NCBI GenBank assembly: GCA_964570325.1
Contig: CAZMXS010000003.1
Span: forward strand, 65,588 to 129,587
Source of the DNA: CAZMXS01 sp964570325
GTDB taxonomy: Bacteria; Verrucomicrobiota; Kiritimatiellia; CAIQIC01; CAZMXS01
Length of the DNA stretch: 64,000 nucleotides
Direction of reading: 5' to 3'
The position numbers and the translations under genes are program-made. Under the pieces are notes generated by a model. That model saw only the letters and a program-made list of their open reading frames with translations. It searched no databases and was not told the origin of the DNA. Shown one piece after another: positions 17,357-26,439 of the stretch; the stretch's first letter is position 1; the number at the start of each line of letters is the position of its first letter.

Positions 17357-19234
17357 ATGAAAAGGCAATCAACCCCACACTCCAAAACGAAAACGGCGCC
17401 GGATCTTGGCGCCCATTGGTCGCCCACCCGCACCCGCTTTGCCGTGTGGTCGCCAAAGGCGGACGCGGCGGAAGTCCTTCTCTATGGCGATGACCACCGC
17501 GACGCTCCCGGCCAGGTTCTGCCATTGACCCGCCACTCCGGCGGTTTCTGGCGCGGGACGATCGCCGACAACCTGGAGGGCCGCTATTACACCTACCGCG
17601 TCCGGATTGACGGGGATTGGCGCGAGGCCGTGGACCCTTATGCGCGCGCAACCGGGGCAAACGGGCGGCGCGGCCAGATCGTCAACCTGGCGACAACCAA
17701 TCCGCCGGGCTGGTCGCGCGACCGGCGCCCACCCTTCCGCCACCCCACCGATGCCATCATCTATGAGCTGCACCTGCGCGACGCGACGATCCACCCCGCT
17801 TCAGGGGTCAAGCGCCGCGGCCAGTACCTCGGCCTGGCCGAGCCCCCGGTCATCGCTCACTTGCGCGAACTGGGCGTAACCCATGTGCATTTGCTGCCGC
17901 TTCAGGACTTTGAGTCGGTGGATGAAACCCGGCCGGGCCGGCAGTACAACTGGGGTTATGATCCACAGAACTACAACGTGCCCGAGGGCTCATACGCCAG
18001 CGACCCCCACGACGGCCGCGTCCGCATCCGCGAGTTCAAACAACTGATCATGGCGCTGCACCGCGCGGGCATCCGGGTGGTCATGGACGTGGTTTACAAC
18101 CACACCTTCCGCGCGCGGGACTCGTGCTTCAACAAGCTTGCGCCGGGCTGTTATTACCGGCTGAACCCGGACGGGAGTTTTGCCAATGGTTCGGGTTGCG
18201 GCAATGAAACCGCTTCAGACCACCCGATGTTCCGCCGGTTCATGATTGACTCCCTGTGCTACTGGGCTCGCGAGTATCATGTGGATGGCTTTCGCTTCGA
18301 CTTGATGGGCCTGCACGACCTCGAAACCATGCGCCGCATCCGCGCGGCGCTGGATCGGGTGGACCGCTCAATCATCCTGTACGGCGAAGGTTGGACCGGC
18401 GGCGACTCGCCGCTACCCGCCGCGCGGCGGGCCCAAAAGACCAATGTGCGCAAACTGGACCGCATCGCGGCCTTCAGCGACACGATCCGCGACGCGCTTA
18501 AGGGCACGGTCTGGGACAAGAACGCCAAGGGCTTTGTCTCCGGCGCGGATGGTTTGGAGGAGGCAATCAAGGCCGGAGTGGTCGCCTCCACCCGGCATCC
18601 CCAAGTGAAATACCCGCCCGGCGACGCCTGGCGCGGCCCGTGGGCGGAAGAGCCGTGGCGGTGCATCACCTACGATTCCTGCCATGACAACTACACGCTC
18701 TGGGACAAACTGCAGCTTGCCAATCCGCAAGCGAACCCCAGCGACCTGACGCGTATGAACAAGCTCTGCGCCGCAATCGTGCTGACGGCCCAGGGCATTA
18801 CCCTCCTGCATGCCGGCGAAGAGTTCGCCCGGACCAAACGCGGCGTGGAAAACAGCTACAACCAGCCGGACGCCATCAATCGCCTCGACTGGCCGCGCAA
18901 GCGCGCGTTCCGCGACCTTTTCGATTACTATCGCGGGCTCGTGGCGCTGCGGCGGACCTATCCCGAATTGCGGCTGCGCTCCGCGGCGGCAATCCGGCGG
19001 CGGCTGCGCTTCATGCAAACAAAGGAAAAAGGCGTCGTCGCCTTCCGCGTGGGCCGTTTGTGCGTGATCTTCAACGGGCGGCCAAATCCAATCCGTGTGC
19101 CGCTGCCCGGTCGCCATTGGGACATCCTGGCCGACGAAAAAGGCGCCGGAATCAAACCGCGCGGACAAGTAACAAACGACGTGGCCGCCGTCGCCAGCTT
19201 CAGCGCGCTGGTTCTCGCGCATCGCGCGCGGTAA
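17357..19234 (+). CDS. pulA: Type I pullulanase (GH13 debranching enzyme)
   Basis: A 625-residue alpha-1,6-debranching enzyme. It has an N-terminal CBM48-like sandwich (residues about 15-110: LGAHWSPTRTRFAVWSPKA). The catalytic barrel contains YNWGYDPQNYNVPEGSY near 196, the signature of type I pullulanases. The nucleophile is D315 in DGFRFDLMG, the acid/base is E344 in LYGEGW, and the transition-state Asp lies in YDSCHDN. A short C-terminal sandwich follows. No signal peptide is seen, so it should act on intracellular glycogen or imported maltodextrins. It fits with glgB about 38 kb away. It begins 30 bases after tRNA-Lys. Confidence 0.94.
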   Translation: MKRQSTPHSKTKTAPDLGAHWSPTRTRFAVWSPKADAAEVLLYGDDHRDAPGQVLPLTRHSGGFWRGTIADNLEGRYYTYRVRIDGDWREAVDPYARATGANGRRGQIVNLATTNPPGWSRDRRPPFRHPTDAIIYELHLRDATIHPASGVKRRGQYLGLAEPPVIAHLRELGVTHVHLLPLQDFESVDETRPGRQYNWGYDPQNYNVPEGSYASDPHDGRVRIREFKQLIMALHRAGIRVVMDVVYNHTFRARDSCFNKLAPGCYYRLNPDGSFANGSGCGNETASDHPMFRRFMIDSLCYWAREYHVDGFRFDLMGLHDLETMRRIRAALDRVDRSIILYGEGWTGGDSPLPAARRAQKTNVRKLDRIAAFSDTIRDALKGTVWDKNAKGFVSGADGLEEAIKAGVVASTRHPQVKYPPGDAWRGPWAEEPWRCITYDSCHDNYTLWDKLQLANPQANPSDLTRMNKLCAAIVLTAQGITLLHAGEEFARTKRGVENSYNQPDAINRLDWPRKRAFRDLFDYYRGLVALRRTYPELRLRSAAAIRRRLRFMQTKEKGVVAFRVGRLCVIFNGRPNPIRVPLPGRHWDILADEKGAGIKPRGQVTNDVAAVASFSALVLAHRAR

Positions 19235-19286
19235 ATGGCCAAAACGGAGACGCCGCTTTTCCCACAACAACCGCCCGGCGCCGATC

Positions 19287-20180
19287 TTACTGGGCACGGG
19301 AGCGAATCTGGAAAACCGCGGCGGCCGCGCTGACGGACACCGTGTAGAGGTTGGCCGGCGGCGTGGCCGCGATGTCGGCGGCGATCTCGTGGAACTCGCC
19401 GGGCGCGCCCTCGCAACGTTGCAGGTCGTATACGCGGTTGGTCACGGACGACCAGCGCAATACCACCCCGCCGGCAACAGCCGGCGCAATCGCTCGCATA
19501 ACCGGTTTGGAGACGCCGAACTGGAAATTGCGGATGGACATATCGTCGCCGTTGGCATCGCCGTCCACCACCACCCGGCCAATGGCTTGCTCTGACACCA
19601 GTCCAAAAAACGCAAAACCATTCGAGACCGCCGACAGGAAAGAACACGCGCCCAGCCAATCACCCGTTGTTCCATAGACCCGGCAGCCCATATCCGGATA
19701 TTGGTCCTGGGCCGGATCGTTCTCGCCCAGTTCAAATCCCAACGCATACAATTCCGGACCATCCAGCATAACGATCTCACAATCGTCATTCTCGAAGTCA
19801 TTGATGTCGCCGATGGAAAGCGCATCCTCAAAACCGGGCATAGCCGGGTAGAGCATGCCTTGCTCGTTGTCATTGAAGGTGAACCCCGCCCCAGCCTGCA
19901 AGGTCGCCACTCGGAACGATCGGGACAACCCGGTCGCGCCCGCCTGGAACGTAAGATTGGATCCGACCTCCGCATTATTTCCAATCGGCGCATCCACCTC
20001 GTCAGACAATCCAATGTTGGCCGCGGTCGTGACAAAGGTCTCCCGGTCCATCACCGCCGCAACCCACTCCGCCTCGTTAGTGAAAAACACCACCGACTCG
20101 CCGGCCGCCGCGTTTCCACCACTCCAGCCGGCCGCCAAAATCAGCAACCCCAATCGCCACACTCGCGCCGTACCCCACAT
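19287..20180 (-). CDS. Secreted protein with shared C-terminal beta-module
   Basis: 297 residues from the ATG at 20180, chosen because GGAGGG sits 5 bases upstream; a longer frame from 20249 lacks this. A signal peptide (VWRLGLLILAAGWSGGNAAAG) is followed by a domain starting VVFFTNEAEWVAAV, a pattern common in PEP-CTERM-like exported proteins, with FENDD and LDGPELYALGFELGE segments. The last 65 residues (VLRWSSVTNRVYDLQRCEG to the end) are a module also present at the end of the 1493-residue secreted protein in this window. No sorting transmembrane helix is visible. Function is unknown. Confidence 0.75.
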   Translation of the reverse strand: MWGTARVWRLGLLILAAGWSGGNAAAGESVVFFTNEAEWVAAVMDRETFVTTAANIGLSDEVDAPIGNNAEVGSNLTFQAGATGLSRSFRVATLQAGAGFTFNDNEQGMLYPAMPGFEDALSIGDINDFENDDCEIVMLDGPELYALGFELGENDPAQDQYPDMGCRVYGTTGDWLGACSFLSAVSNGFAFFGLVSEQAIGRVVVDGDANGDDMSIRNFQFGVSKPVMRAIAPAVAGGVVLRWSSVTNRVYDLQRCEGAPGEFHEIAADIAATPPANLYTVSVSAAAAVFQIRSRAQ

Positions 20181-20402
20181 ACGCCCTCCGTTGCAAATAT
20201 CAATCTCCCGGTTGCCCAGTAATAATAATCGCGCCATTTCGCAACGCAATGCGATATATATATTTTAGATCATCTGCTGGGCGTTGTGTTCAACCGCCTG
20301 CGCGGCGAGCGCTTGACAGGCGGCGGGTTTCCGTTGAAACTGTAAACAAGGAAACGGAGGGGGCGGGCAGAGCGCGCAACGGCGCGGGACGGGAGGTACA
20401 AC

Positions 20403-21620
20403 ATGGCCACCAAGTCACTGGCGACCGAAGATCTGAAACCCGGGATGGTTTTGGCCGACGATGTCATTGTCCACGGGCGCGTGCTGTTGAAATCCGGCAT
20501 GGTGCTGAACCAGGGCCTGATCGAGCGGCTGCTTCATTTTAAAGTCCACAGCACGCTGGTAGCCGTGGACGACACGGAATCGGTCCGGCGGCCGCCCGGC
20601 GAGGATCCGGCCCAACTCCAAAAGCAATTTCAGATTCACCAGCAACGCGTCGAGCGGCTTTTTGCGCAGGCCTATGACGACCGCCAGTTGCCCCTCCTCA
20701 AGGCGCCGATCATGCAGTACCTGCGCGAACGCTACCGACAGCAAGACGAGCAGTTCGAGAAAAAAGTGCTCGCCGCCATCTCCGGCGAAAACTCGCTGGC
20801 CACGCTTGGCGGGGTGGTCGCAAAAATCCAGGAGGTGGCCGTCAGCGACAACGATTCCGCCATTCGCGAACTGATCCGCCTGGTCGAGGCCGACATCGTC
20901 CTGACCACGAAGATTCTGCATGTCGTCAATTCGGTCTCCGCCGGCGTTTCCCGGCGGGTGGCCACCATTGACGAGGCGGTGGTGTTGCTGGGTTTCAACA
21001 AGATCAAGAACCTCTGCATCGGTATCGCCTGCATCGAGAAGCTCGGGGTCGAGAGCCGCTGCAAGAACTTCGACCGAACCCACCTCTGGCATCATTCGCT
21101 GGGCACCGCGCTGGCCAGTCGGCTGATTGAAAACCTGTTGGCCGACGCGGAGACCGGCGACTTGTTTGTGGCCGGCCTGCTGTGCAACGTGGGCCGCGTG
21201 ATCCTCGACCAGCATTTCCCTCAGGAACTTGCGCGGATCCTCAAACTGGCCGAGGAGCGACGCATCCGCGTGATCGAGGCGGAGCGCGAAGTGCTGGGTG
21301 CCACGCACGCCGAAATCGGCTACTGGGCGCTGAAGGCGTGGAACATTGACGACAAACTGGCGCGAATTGTGCGCGATCATCATGGACCGCTCGGCACCCG
21401 GGAAGCCGATATCATCAACCTGGCCTATGTGTTGACCCAGATCATGGGGCTGGGCTCGCCGGGCGATTCCATGCTGGCGCAACTGATACCGGGCGTACTG
21501 GAGCGACTGGGGTTTGACGAATTGAAGTTCGGCGAACTGTTCATGGCTTTGGATCGGGAGTACCGGGCGGCGGAACCGATGTTGAAAATCATGACCGAGA
21601 CCGCACCCAAACCCGCGTGA
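20403..21620 (+). CDS. HDOD-domain signalling protein
   Basis: 405 residues. The N-terminal about 65 residues (LKPGMVLADDVIVHGRVLLKSG) form the small beta-rich module often placed before HD/HDOD domains. Residues 66-125 are helical and charged. The HDOD domain runs from about 128 to 340. At the position of the HD motif it reads LLCNVGR, so the catalytic His-Asp pair is lost and it should act as a binding/scaffold protein. AGGGGAGG-like sequence (GGGAGGT) precedes the ATG. Its stop overlaps the start of the patatin gene, so translation is coupled. The truncated gene at the window's left edge is a paralogue. Confidence 0.9.
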   Translation: MATKSLATEDLKPGMVLADDVIVHGRVLLKSGMVLNQGLIERLLHFKVHSTLVAVDDTESVRRPPGEDPAQLQKQFQIHQQRVERLFAQAYDDRQLPLLKAPIMQYLRERYRQQDEQFEKKVLAAISGENSLATLGGVVAKIQEVAVSDNDSAIRELIRLVEADIVLTTKILHVVNSVSAGVSRRVATIDEAVVLLGFNKIKNLCIGIACIEKLGVESRCKNFDRTHLWHHSLGTALASRLIENLLADAETGDLFVAGLLCNVGRVILDQHFPQELARILKLAEERRIRVIEAEREVLGATHAEIGYWALKAWNIDDKLARIVRDHHGPLGTREADIINLAYVLTQIMGLGSPGDSMLAQLIPGVLERLGFDELKFGELFMALDREYRAAEPMLKIMTETAPKPA

Positions 21621-22537
21621 ATCCGCCTTTCACCCCCTCACCGCACGCGGCCGGGTCCACTCCGGGATCAGCCGATGCGCCAACCGTCCGGCGCCCGGTC
21701 ATCGCCGTGGTGGTCGCCGGCGGCGGCCTCAAACCATTCTCTGCGCTGCCGCTCTTCGAGTTTCTGGATAGCGCCGGAATCCGGGAGGATCTGCTCGTGG
21801 GCTGTAGCGGGGGCGGGTTGGTCGCCGCGCTGCGCGCCGGCGGCCACTCCTGCGCCGAGATCCGCGGGCTGATCAACCGCCTGCTGGACCGGCGGCTCTT
21901 CAAGAAAGACTGGCGTTCCCTGCTGGGCGTCTACCGTCTGCCGGGCGGCCGCCTCGGCAAGCCCTTCGGGATGCTGGACCCCAAACCCTACCGGGCGCTC
22001 TGCGGCCGGCTTTTCGGCGACCGGCAACTGGAAGACCTGCGGCCCCGCACCATCCTCCATGTGACCGACTTCGACACCGGCGAGGGCATCGGCCTCGACC
22101 GCGGGCGGCTGGCCGATATCGTCGCCGCCACAACCGCCCTGTATCCGCTGTTCCCGCCGGTCCAGATCGGCTCGCGCTGGTTCTTCGACGGCCTCTACAG
22201 CGCCCCCGTCCCCATCATGCACGCGGTCAAGCACTCGGCTGATATTATCATCGCGCTCGAGTTCATGGAGCGACTGCAGGCAAACCCCCGCAGTTTTTTC
22301 GACGGCCTCACGCACGTGAACAAAATTTTCACGCAGACCATCATGCGCCATCAACTGACGCTCTCGGTCATGTGGCACCACTACGAAATCATCTACGTGA
22401 AGGTGCGCTTCGAGGACTACATCCACATCTGGGACGTGGAAGCCGTCCCCCGCATCCTCGCGGCCGGCGAGCGCGCGGTGGCGGAGTACCGGCCGGCAAT
22501 CCTGGACGCCATCCGCGGCTTCCACCCCGCCGCATGA
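21617..22537 (+). CDS. Patatin-like phospholipase
   Basis: A 306-residue patatin-type serine lipid hydrolase. The oxyanion-hole stretch VAGGGLKPF is at residues 35-43, the nucleophile elbow GCSGG at about 60-64, and the catalytic Asp of the Ser-Asp dyad is in FFDGLYSAP near 191-199. It starts with GTG at 21617, overlapping the TGA of the HDOD gene, and ends in an ATGA overlap with the CDF transporter. This three-gene coupled unit is therefore read together. Likely acts on membrane or storage lipids; the substrate is unknown. The N-terminal 25 residues are Pro-rich and poorly conserved in character. Confidence 0.9.
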   Translation: MNPPFTPSPHAAGSTPGSADAPTVRRPVIAVVVAGGGLKPFSALPLFEFLDSAGIREDLLVGCSGGGLVAALRAGGHSCAEIRGLINRLLDRRLFKKDWRSLLGVYRLPGGRLGKPFGMLDPKPYRALCGRLFGDRQLEDLRPRTILHVTDFDTGEGIGLDRGRLADIVAATTALYPLFPPVQIGSRWFFDGLYSAPVPIMHAVKHSADIIIALEFMERLQANPRSFFDGLTHVNKIFTQTIMRHQLTLSVMWHHYEIIYVKVRFEDYIHIWDVEAVPRILAAGERAVAEYRPAILDAIRGFHPAA

Positions 22538-23445
22538 GCGCGCCCATCCCAAGCCGGTCCGGCGCGCCCGCGCCGGAGCGCGAGCAGGCCGTTCGCTATA
22601 GCTTGGTGATGGGACTCGTCAACTTCTTCCCGCGGCTGGTTGCCGCCTGGCTGGCCGACTCCGCCACGCTTTACACTGACGCGCTGCGCAGCGGCACCGA
22701 GACACTGGCCAACCTGTTCTCCTGGCTGACGGTCCGCCGGCTGGCCCGCGGCGGGCGGGCGGACTTCGAGTACGGGCTGGGCAAACTGGAAAACCTGACC
22801 AGCGTCCTGATTGTCGGCGCGATGGCCGTCTCGGTCGTCATCATGGCCGCCAATAGCATCCACCGGCTGCTGCACCCGGCCCCGTTGCGCCGACTCGGAT
22901 TGGGCATCGTGGTGGTGGTGCTGGCCGGCATCATCAATTATATTCTCTGGCAAAAGAGCCGGCAGGCGGCGCGAGCGGAGCCCTCGCCGTTGATGGAATC
23001 GCACTGGCGATTGATGCGCAACAAATTCCTGGCCAACGCCTGCGTCCTCGCCGTGCTGCTGGCCGACCTGGCCAGCCACGGCCATGCACTGGCCCTCTAT
23101 CTGGACCCGCTCGCCTCGCTGGGCCTGTGCGTTTTCATTGTGTTCAGCAACTATGGCATCCTCGCCGATTCCGTCGCGGCCCTGCTCGACAAGACGCTCG
23201 ACGAGCGGCTCCAGATTGAGATTCTCAAGCACCTCGTGGTTTTCGAGCCGCACTACCGTCAATTGCACGGGGTCCGGTCGCGCCGTTCAGGCAAAGACAT
23301 TTTCATCGAAATCTACCTGGAGTTCGAGGGGGACCGCCGGATGGCGGAGATCCAGGACACGGCAGATGCCATGCGGGCAGCGTTGGAGCAAGCCATCCCC
23401 GGCAGCCACGCGGCGATCGTACCGACCCGGCGCACGCCGGCATGA
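22534..23445 (+). CDS. Cation diffusion facilitator family transporter
   Basis: 303 residues from the ATG at 22534, which overlaps the patatin stop (ATGA). Six membrane helices are visible in residues about 20-205. The metal-site Asp of helix 2 is in TLYTDALRSGTETLANLF. The ending is a cytoplasmic ferredoxin-like domain (HGVRSRRSGKDIFIEIYLEFE). The usual helix-5 HxxxD is not in its textbook form (ALYLDPLASLGL), so the metal specificity is uncertain. CDF proteins export Zn, Mn, Fe or Co. It ends the HDOD-patatin-CDF unit. A second, more canonical CDF gene lies at 35004-35909. Confidence 0.85.
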   Translation: MSAPIPSRSGAPAPEREQAVRYSLVMGLVNFFPRLVAAWLADSATLYTDALRSGTETLANLFSWLTVRRLARGGRADFEYGLGKLENLTSVLIVGAMAVSVVIMAANSIHRLLHPAPLRRLGLGIVVVVLAGIINYILWQKSRQAARAEPSPLMESHWRLMRNKFLANACVLAVLLADLASHGHALALYLDPLASLGLCVFIVFSNYGILADSVAALLDKTLDERLQIEILKHLVVFEPHYRQLHGVRSRRSGKDIFIEIYLEFEGDRRMAEIQDTADAMRAALEQAIPGSHAAIVPTRRTPA

Positions 23446-23599
23446 GCCATGCGGTTCGATAAGGTCTTGAATCTTTAACACAAAGAGCGGCGATGGTAGT
23501 TTCTTGCAAGGGACTACCAACTCAACTGGCGTAACTTGACGGGCACAACTAGAATTTTTTCTTTCGCTTGGTTGATCGTTAGTCTATGTTCTTGTTTGT

Positions 23600-24415
23600 A
23601 TGACAACCAGGGAATTCGCAGGCTATTCCATTATCCGCAATTTGGCCGGCGGCGGGCTGACCCGTCTGTACGTGGCGCGCGACGCCCAACAAAACCGTGT
23701 CGTCATCCGCCAATTAACGGAAGACTCGGCGCGCAACCGGCACATCAAAAAAAACTTCTTCCATAGCGCCGAGATTCTCTCCAAATTGCGGCATCCGAAT
23801 ATCATCCGCTTCATCTCCGCCGGCTACCAGGACAAGATTCCGTTCATGGTGCTGGATTACGTCGAATCCCGCACTTTGCGCGAACTTATCCTGCAGCGGG
23901 ACGCATTGTTGGCCAATAATGTGTTGTCTTTCATGCGCCAGTTGGCCGCCGCGCTGTATTACATCCACTCGAATCATTACCTGCACCTCGATTTCAAACC
24001 GGAGAACATCCTCGTGGCCAACGACGGCCATGTGTACGTCATTGATTTCGACCTCGCGATGCGCATTCCGCGCTGGTGGTGGAACCGGAAGATCCGGCAG
24101 TTGCCGGGCACGCCCTCTTACATGGCGCCGGAAATGCAAAAGGAACGGCTGGTGGACGAGCGCTCCGATATTTACAGCTTCGGCGTCACCTGTTATGAGA
24201 TGGTCACCTATCACAAGCCGTTTGAGGCTGACAAGATCGAGAAGGCGCGCGCTGACCAGCTTGATCCAAATGTTCCGCCAATCAAGCCGCGCCAGCACAA
24301 CTCCGCTATCCCGGCCGCGTTGGAATCCCTTATCCTCAAGTGCCTGGCAAAGAAACCGGAGGATCGGTATCCCTCAATGAGCCTGGTCATCCGCGATCTG
24401 GAAGCGATGATATGA
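23600..24415 (+). CDS. Ser/Thr protein kinase-like protein with altered active site
   Basis: A 271-residue Hanks-type kinase domain with no membrane segment of its own. The Gly-rich loop is LAGGGLTRLYVA (residues 15-26), the catalytic loop HLDFKPEN (129-136) keeps D131, K133 and N136, and the APE motif is at 176-178. Two canonical residues differ: the beta3 lysine is Arg (VVIR, R37) and DFG reads DFD (149-151). It may be a weakly active kinase or a pseudokinase. The stop overlaps the ATG of a membrane LysM/L,D-transpeptidase (ATGA), so the kinase may sense or control cell-wall status; that link is inference. Confidence 0.9.
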   Translation: MTTREFAGYSIIRNLAGGGLTRLYVARDAQQNRVVIRQLTEDSARNRHIKKNFFHSAEILSKLRHPNIIRFISAGYQDKIPFMVLDYVESRTLRELILQRDALLANNVLSFMRQLAAALYYIHSNHYLHLDFKPENILVANDGHVYVIDFDLAMRIPRWWWNRKIRQLPGTPSYMAPEMQKERLVDERSDIYSFGVTCYEMVTYHKPFEADKIEKARADQLDPNVPPIKPRQHNSAIPAALESLILKCLAKKPEDRYPSMSLVIRDLEAMI

Positions 24416-25323
24416 CCGATATTTTTGTGCGCCGGGACCGCCCACGCCGCGGCCGGGTCTTTTTCCTGATGGTTCTGTTGCTGCTGGCCGCGGCGGCTGT
24501 GGCGGTTTTCTACTGGCCCAAGCGCCCCGCGCCGGCCGCACCGGAACCGCTGACGGACGCCCCCACCCCAAGCCTGCCGGCGGCGCCGTCACCCGCCCCG
24601 GCGCCGGCGGCGGCGCCGGACATCGGTCTGGCCCAGCTCGCCGAGGCCCGCCGCCTCCGCGCCGCGGAGGATCTGGCGGCCGCCCGCGACCTGTGCTTCG
24701 CCATTCTGGACCAGTCCTCCAACGCCGTCGCCCGCGCCGAGGCCGAAAACCTGCTCGGCGAAATCCACATCCTGCTCATCACCACACCGCGCGCCATGCC
24801 CGAGAAAGTCGAGCACACCGTCGCCAGCGGCGATTCGCTCGGCAGCCTGGCCCGGCAATACGGCACGACCATCGAGCTGATCCAGAAAAGCAACGGGATC
24901 AGCGGCCAGATCATCCGGCTGGGCGACCGCCTGCGAATCCTCAACGGCAAGTTTGCCATCCGGGTGGACAAGACGCGCAATACGCTGGTGCTGACGCTGA
25001 ATGACCGCTTCTTCAAGCGTTACCGCGTCGGCACCGGCCAGTTCGGCCGCACGCCGGGCGGCGCATACGTGATTGAGGACCGCATCCCCCAGCCCACCTG
25101 GTGGCGGCCTGACGGCAAGGAAATCCCCTACGGCGACACCAACAACTTGCTCGGCACACACTGGCTGAAGCTGAATGTCCGCGGTTACGGCATCCACGGC
25201 ACGTGGGAGCCGGAGACCATCGGCAAACAATCCAGCGCCGGCTGCATCCGGCTGCTGAACAGCGACATCGAAGAGCTGTATACCATTGTCCCCGTCGGGA
25301 CACCCGTAGTCATCGCGGAGTAG
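24412..25323 (+). CDS. Membrane-anchored LysM / L,D-transpeptidase (YkuD)
   Basis: 303 residues from the ATG at 24412, overlapping the kinase stop. A short basic N-terminus precedes one membrane helix (16-34), then comes an Ala/Pro-rich periplasmic linker (38-70) and a helical tract (70-125). A LysM peptidoglycan-binding repeat follows (134-177, HTVASGDSLGSLARQYG), then a YkuD catalytic domain (180-303) with H262 in GIHGTW and the SAGCIR motif bearing nucleophile C278 and R280. It should crosslink peptidoglycan or attach proteins to it. accA begins 17 bases after the stop and may be in the same transcript. Confidence 0.93.
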   Translation: MTDIFVRRDRPRRGRVFFLMVLLLLAAAAVAVFYWPKRPAPAAPEPLTDAPTPSLPAAPSPAPAPAAAPDIGLAQLAEARRLRAAEDLAAARDLCFAILDQSSNAVARAEAENLLGEIHILLITTPRAMPEKVEHTVASGDSLGSLARQYGTTIELIQKSNGISGQIIRLGDRLRILNGKFAIRVDKTRNTLVLTLNDRFFKRYRVGTGQFGRTPGGAYVIEDRIPQPTWWRPDGKEIPYGDTNNLLGTHWLKLNVRGYGIHGTWEPETIGKQSSAGCIRLLNSDIEELYTIVPVGTPVVIAE

Positions 25324-25340
25324 AACGGAGGAATGGCGCC

Positions 25341-26387
25341 GTGCCCCCGTATACATTGCCTTTTGAAAAGCCGGTTCTGGAACTGGAAAGCAAGCTGAAG
25401 GAACTGCGCGTCTTCAGCCAGACCCAGAACATTGATGTCTCGCTCGAAATCGAGCGCATGGACAAGAAAATCCTTGAAACCCGGCGCAAGATATATGCCA
25501 ACCTGACGCCGTGGCAGAAGGTGCTCGTCGCGCGCCACCCGCTGCGCCCCTACACCGCCGACTACGTGCGCGAGATGTGCGCGGACTTTACTGAATTGCA
25601 CGGCGACCGCCTATATGCGGACGACCGCGCCATCATTGGCGGGTTCGCCCGAATCGGCGACCAATCGGTTATGTTGATCGGCACGCAGAAGGGGCGCGAC
25701 ACCAAGAGCAATCTGGAATGCAATTTCGGCTGCGCCTACCCGGAGGGCTATCGCAAGGCCCTGCGCCTGATGAAGCTTGCCGCCAAGTTCAATGTGCCGA
25801 TCGTCACGTTGATTGACACGCCGGGGGCCTACCCCGGTATCGAATCCGAGGAGCGGCACATCGCCGAAGCGATTGCGGTGAACCTGCGCGAGATGTTCAC
25901 ACTTCCCGTGCCGATTATCGTCACGATCATCGGCGAGGGCGGCAGCGGCGGCGCGCTGGGCATCGGCGTCGGGGACCGCGTCCTCGTGCTCGAATACGCT
26001 TATTACTCCGTCATCTCGCCCGAAGGTTGCGCCGCCATCCTGTGGAAGGATCGCGCCTTCGCCGATAAAGCCGCCGCGGCGCTGAAGCTGACCTCGGCCG
26101 ATCTGCTGGCCGCGCACCTGGCAGACGAGATTGTCCCCGAACCTCCGGGGGGCGCGCACACCAATCCCAAGGCGATGGCCGCCACGCTCCAGGAATATCT
26201 GTTGAAGCATCTGGCCGAATTGAAAGCGGTTCCGCCGGCGACGTTACTGCAACTGCGCTACGAGAAGTTCCGCGCCATGGGTGTGTTCGGTGAAGCCGCG
26301 CAGCCGAAATCGGAAGCGGCACAGGAAGCCGAGGCCGCTCCGGAACCGGCAACCACCGCGGTTGATGGGCCGCCAACCAAGGCGTAA
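25341..26387 (+). CDS. accA: Acetyl-CoA carboxylase carboxyltransferase subunit alpha
   Basis: 348 residues from the GTG at 25341, which has GGAGG about 8 bases upstream; the nearby ATG at 25333 is in another frame. AccA with AccD transfers the carboxyl group from biotinyl-AccB to acetyl-CoA, the committed step of fatty-acid synthesis. The N-terminal helical region (LPFEKPVLELESKLKEL), the crotonase fold with ELHGDRLYADD, IDTPGAYPGI and GEGGSGGALGI, and a C-terminal helix are all present. A 35-residue Ala/Glu/Pro tail at the end is not typical and is probably unstructured. accD is not in the window. Confidence 0.96.
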   Translation: MPPYTLPFEKPVLELESKLKELRVFSQTQNIDVSLEIERMDKKILETRRKIYANLTPWQKVLVARHPLRPYTADYVREMCADFTELHGDRLYADDRAIIGGFARIGDQSVMLIGTQKGRDTKSNLECNFGCAYPEGYRKALRLMKLAAKFNVPIVTLIDTPGAYPGIESEERHIAEAIAVNLREMFTLPVPIIVTIIGEGGSGGALGIGVGDRVLVLEYAYYSVISPEGCAAILWKDRAFADKAAAALKLTSADLLAAHLADEIVPEPPGGAHTNPKAMAATLQEYLLKHLAELKAVPPATLLQLRYEKFRAMGVFGEAAQPKSEAAQEAEAAPEPATTAVDGPPTKA

Positions 26388-26439
26388 CCGCCAAACTCCC
26401 GCGCGGCCATTGGTCTTTCCACGCATGCCGCGCGGCGGC

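Noticed and set aside
20313..20350. TTGACA at 20313 as the promoter of the HDOD gene at 20403
   Set aside because: A good -35 box but no acceptable -10 hexamer at 16-18 bases, so it was not annotated.
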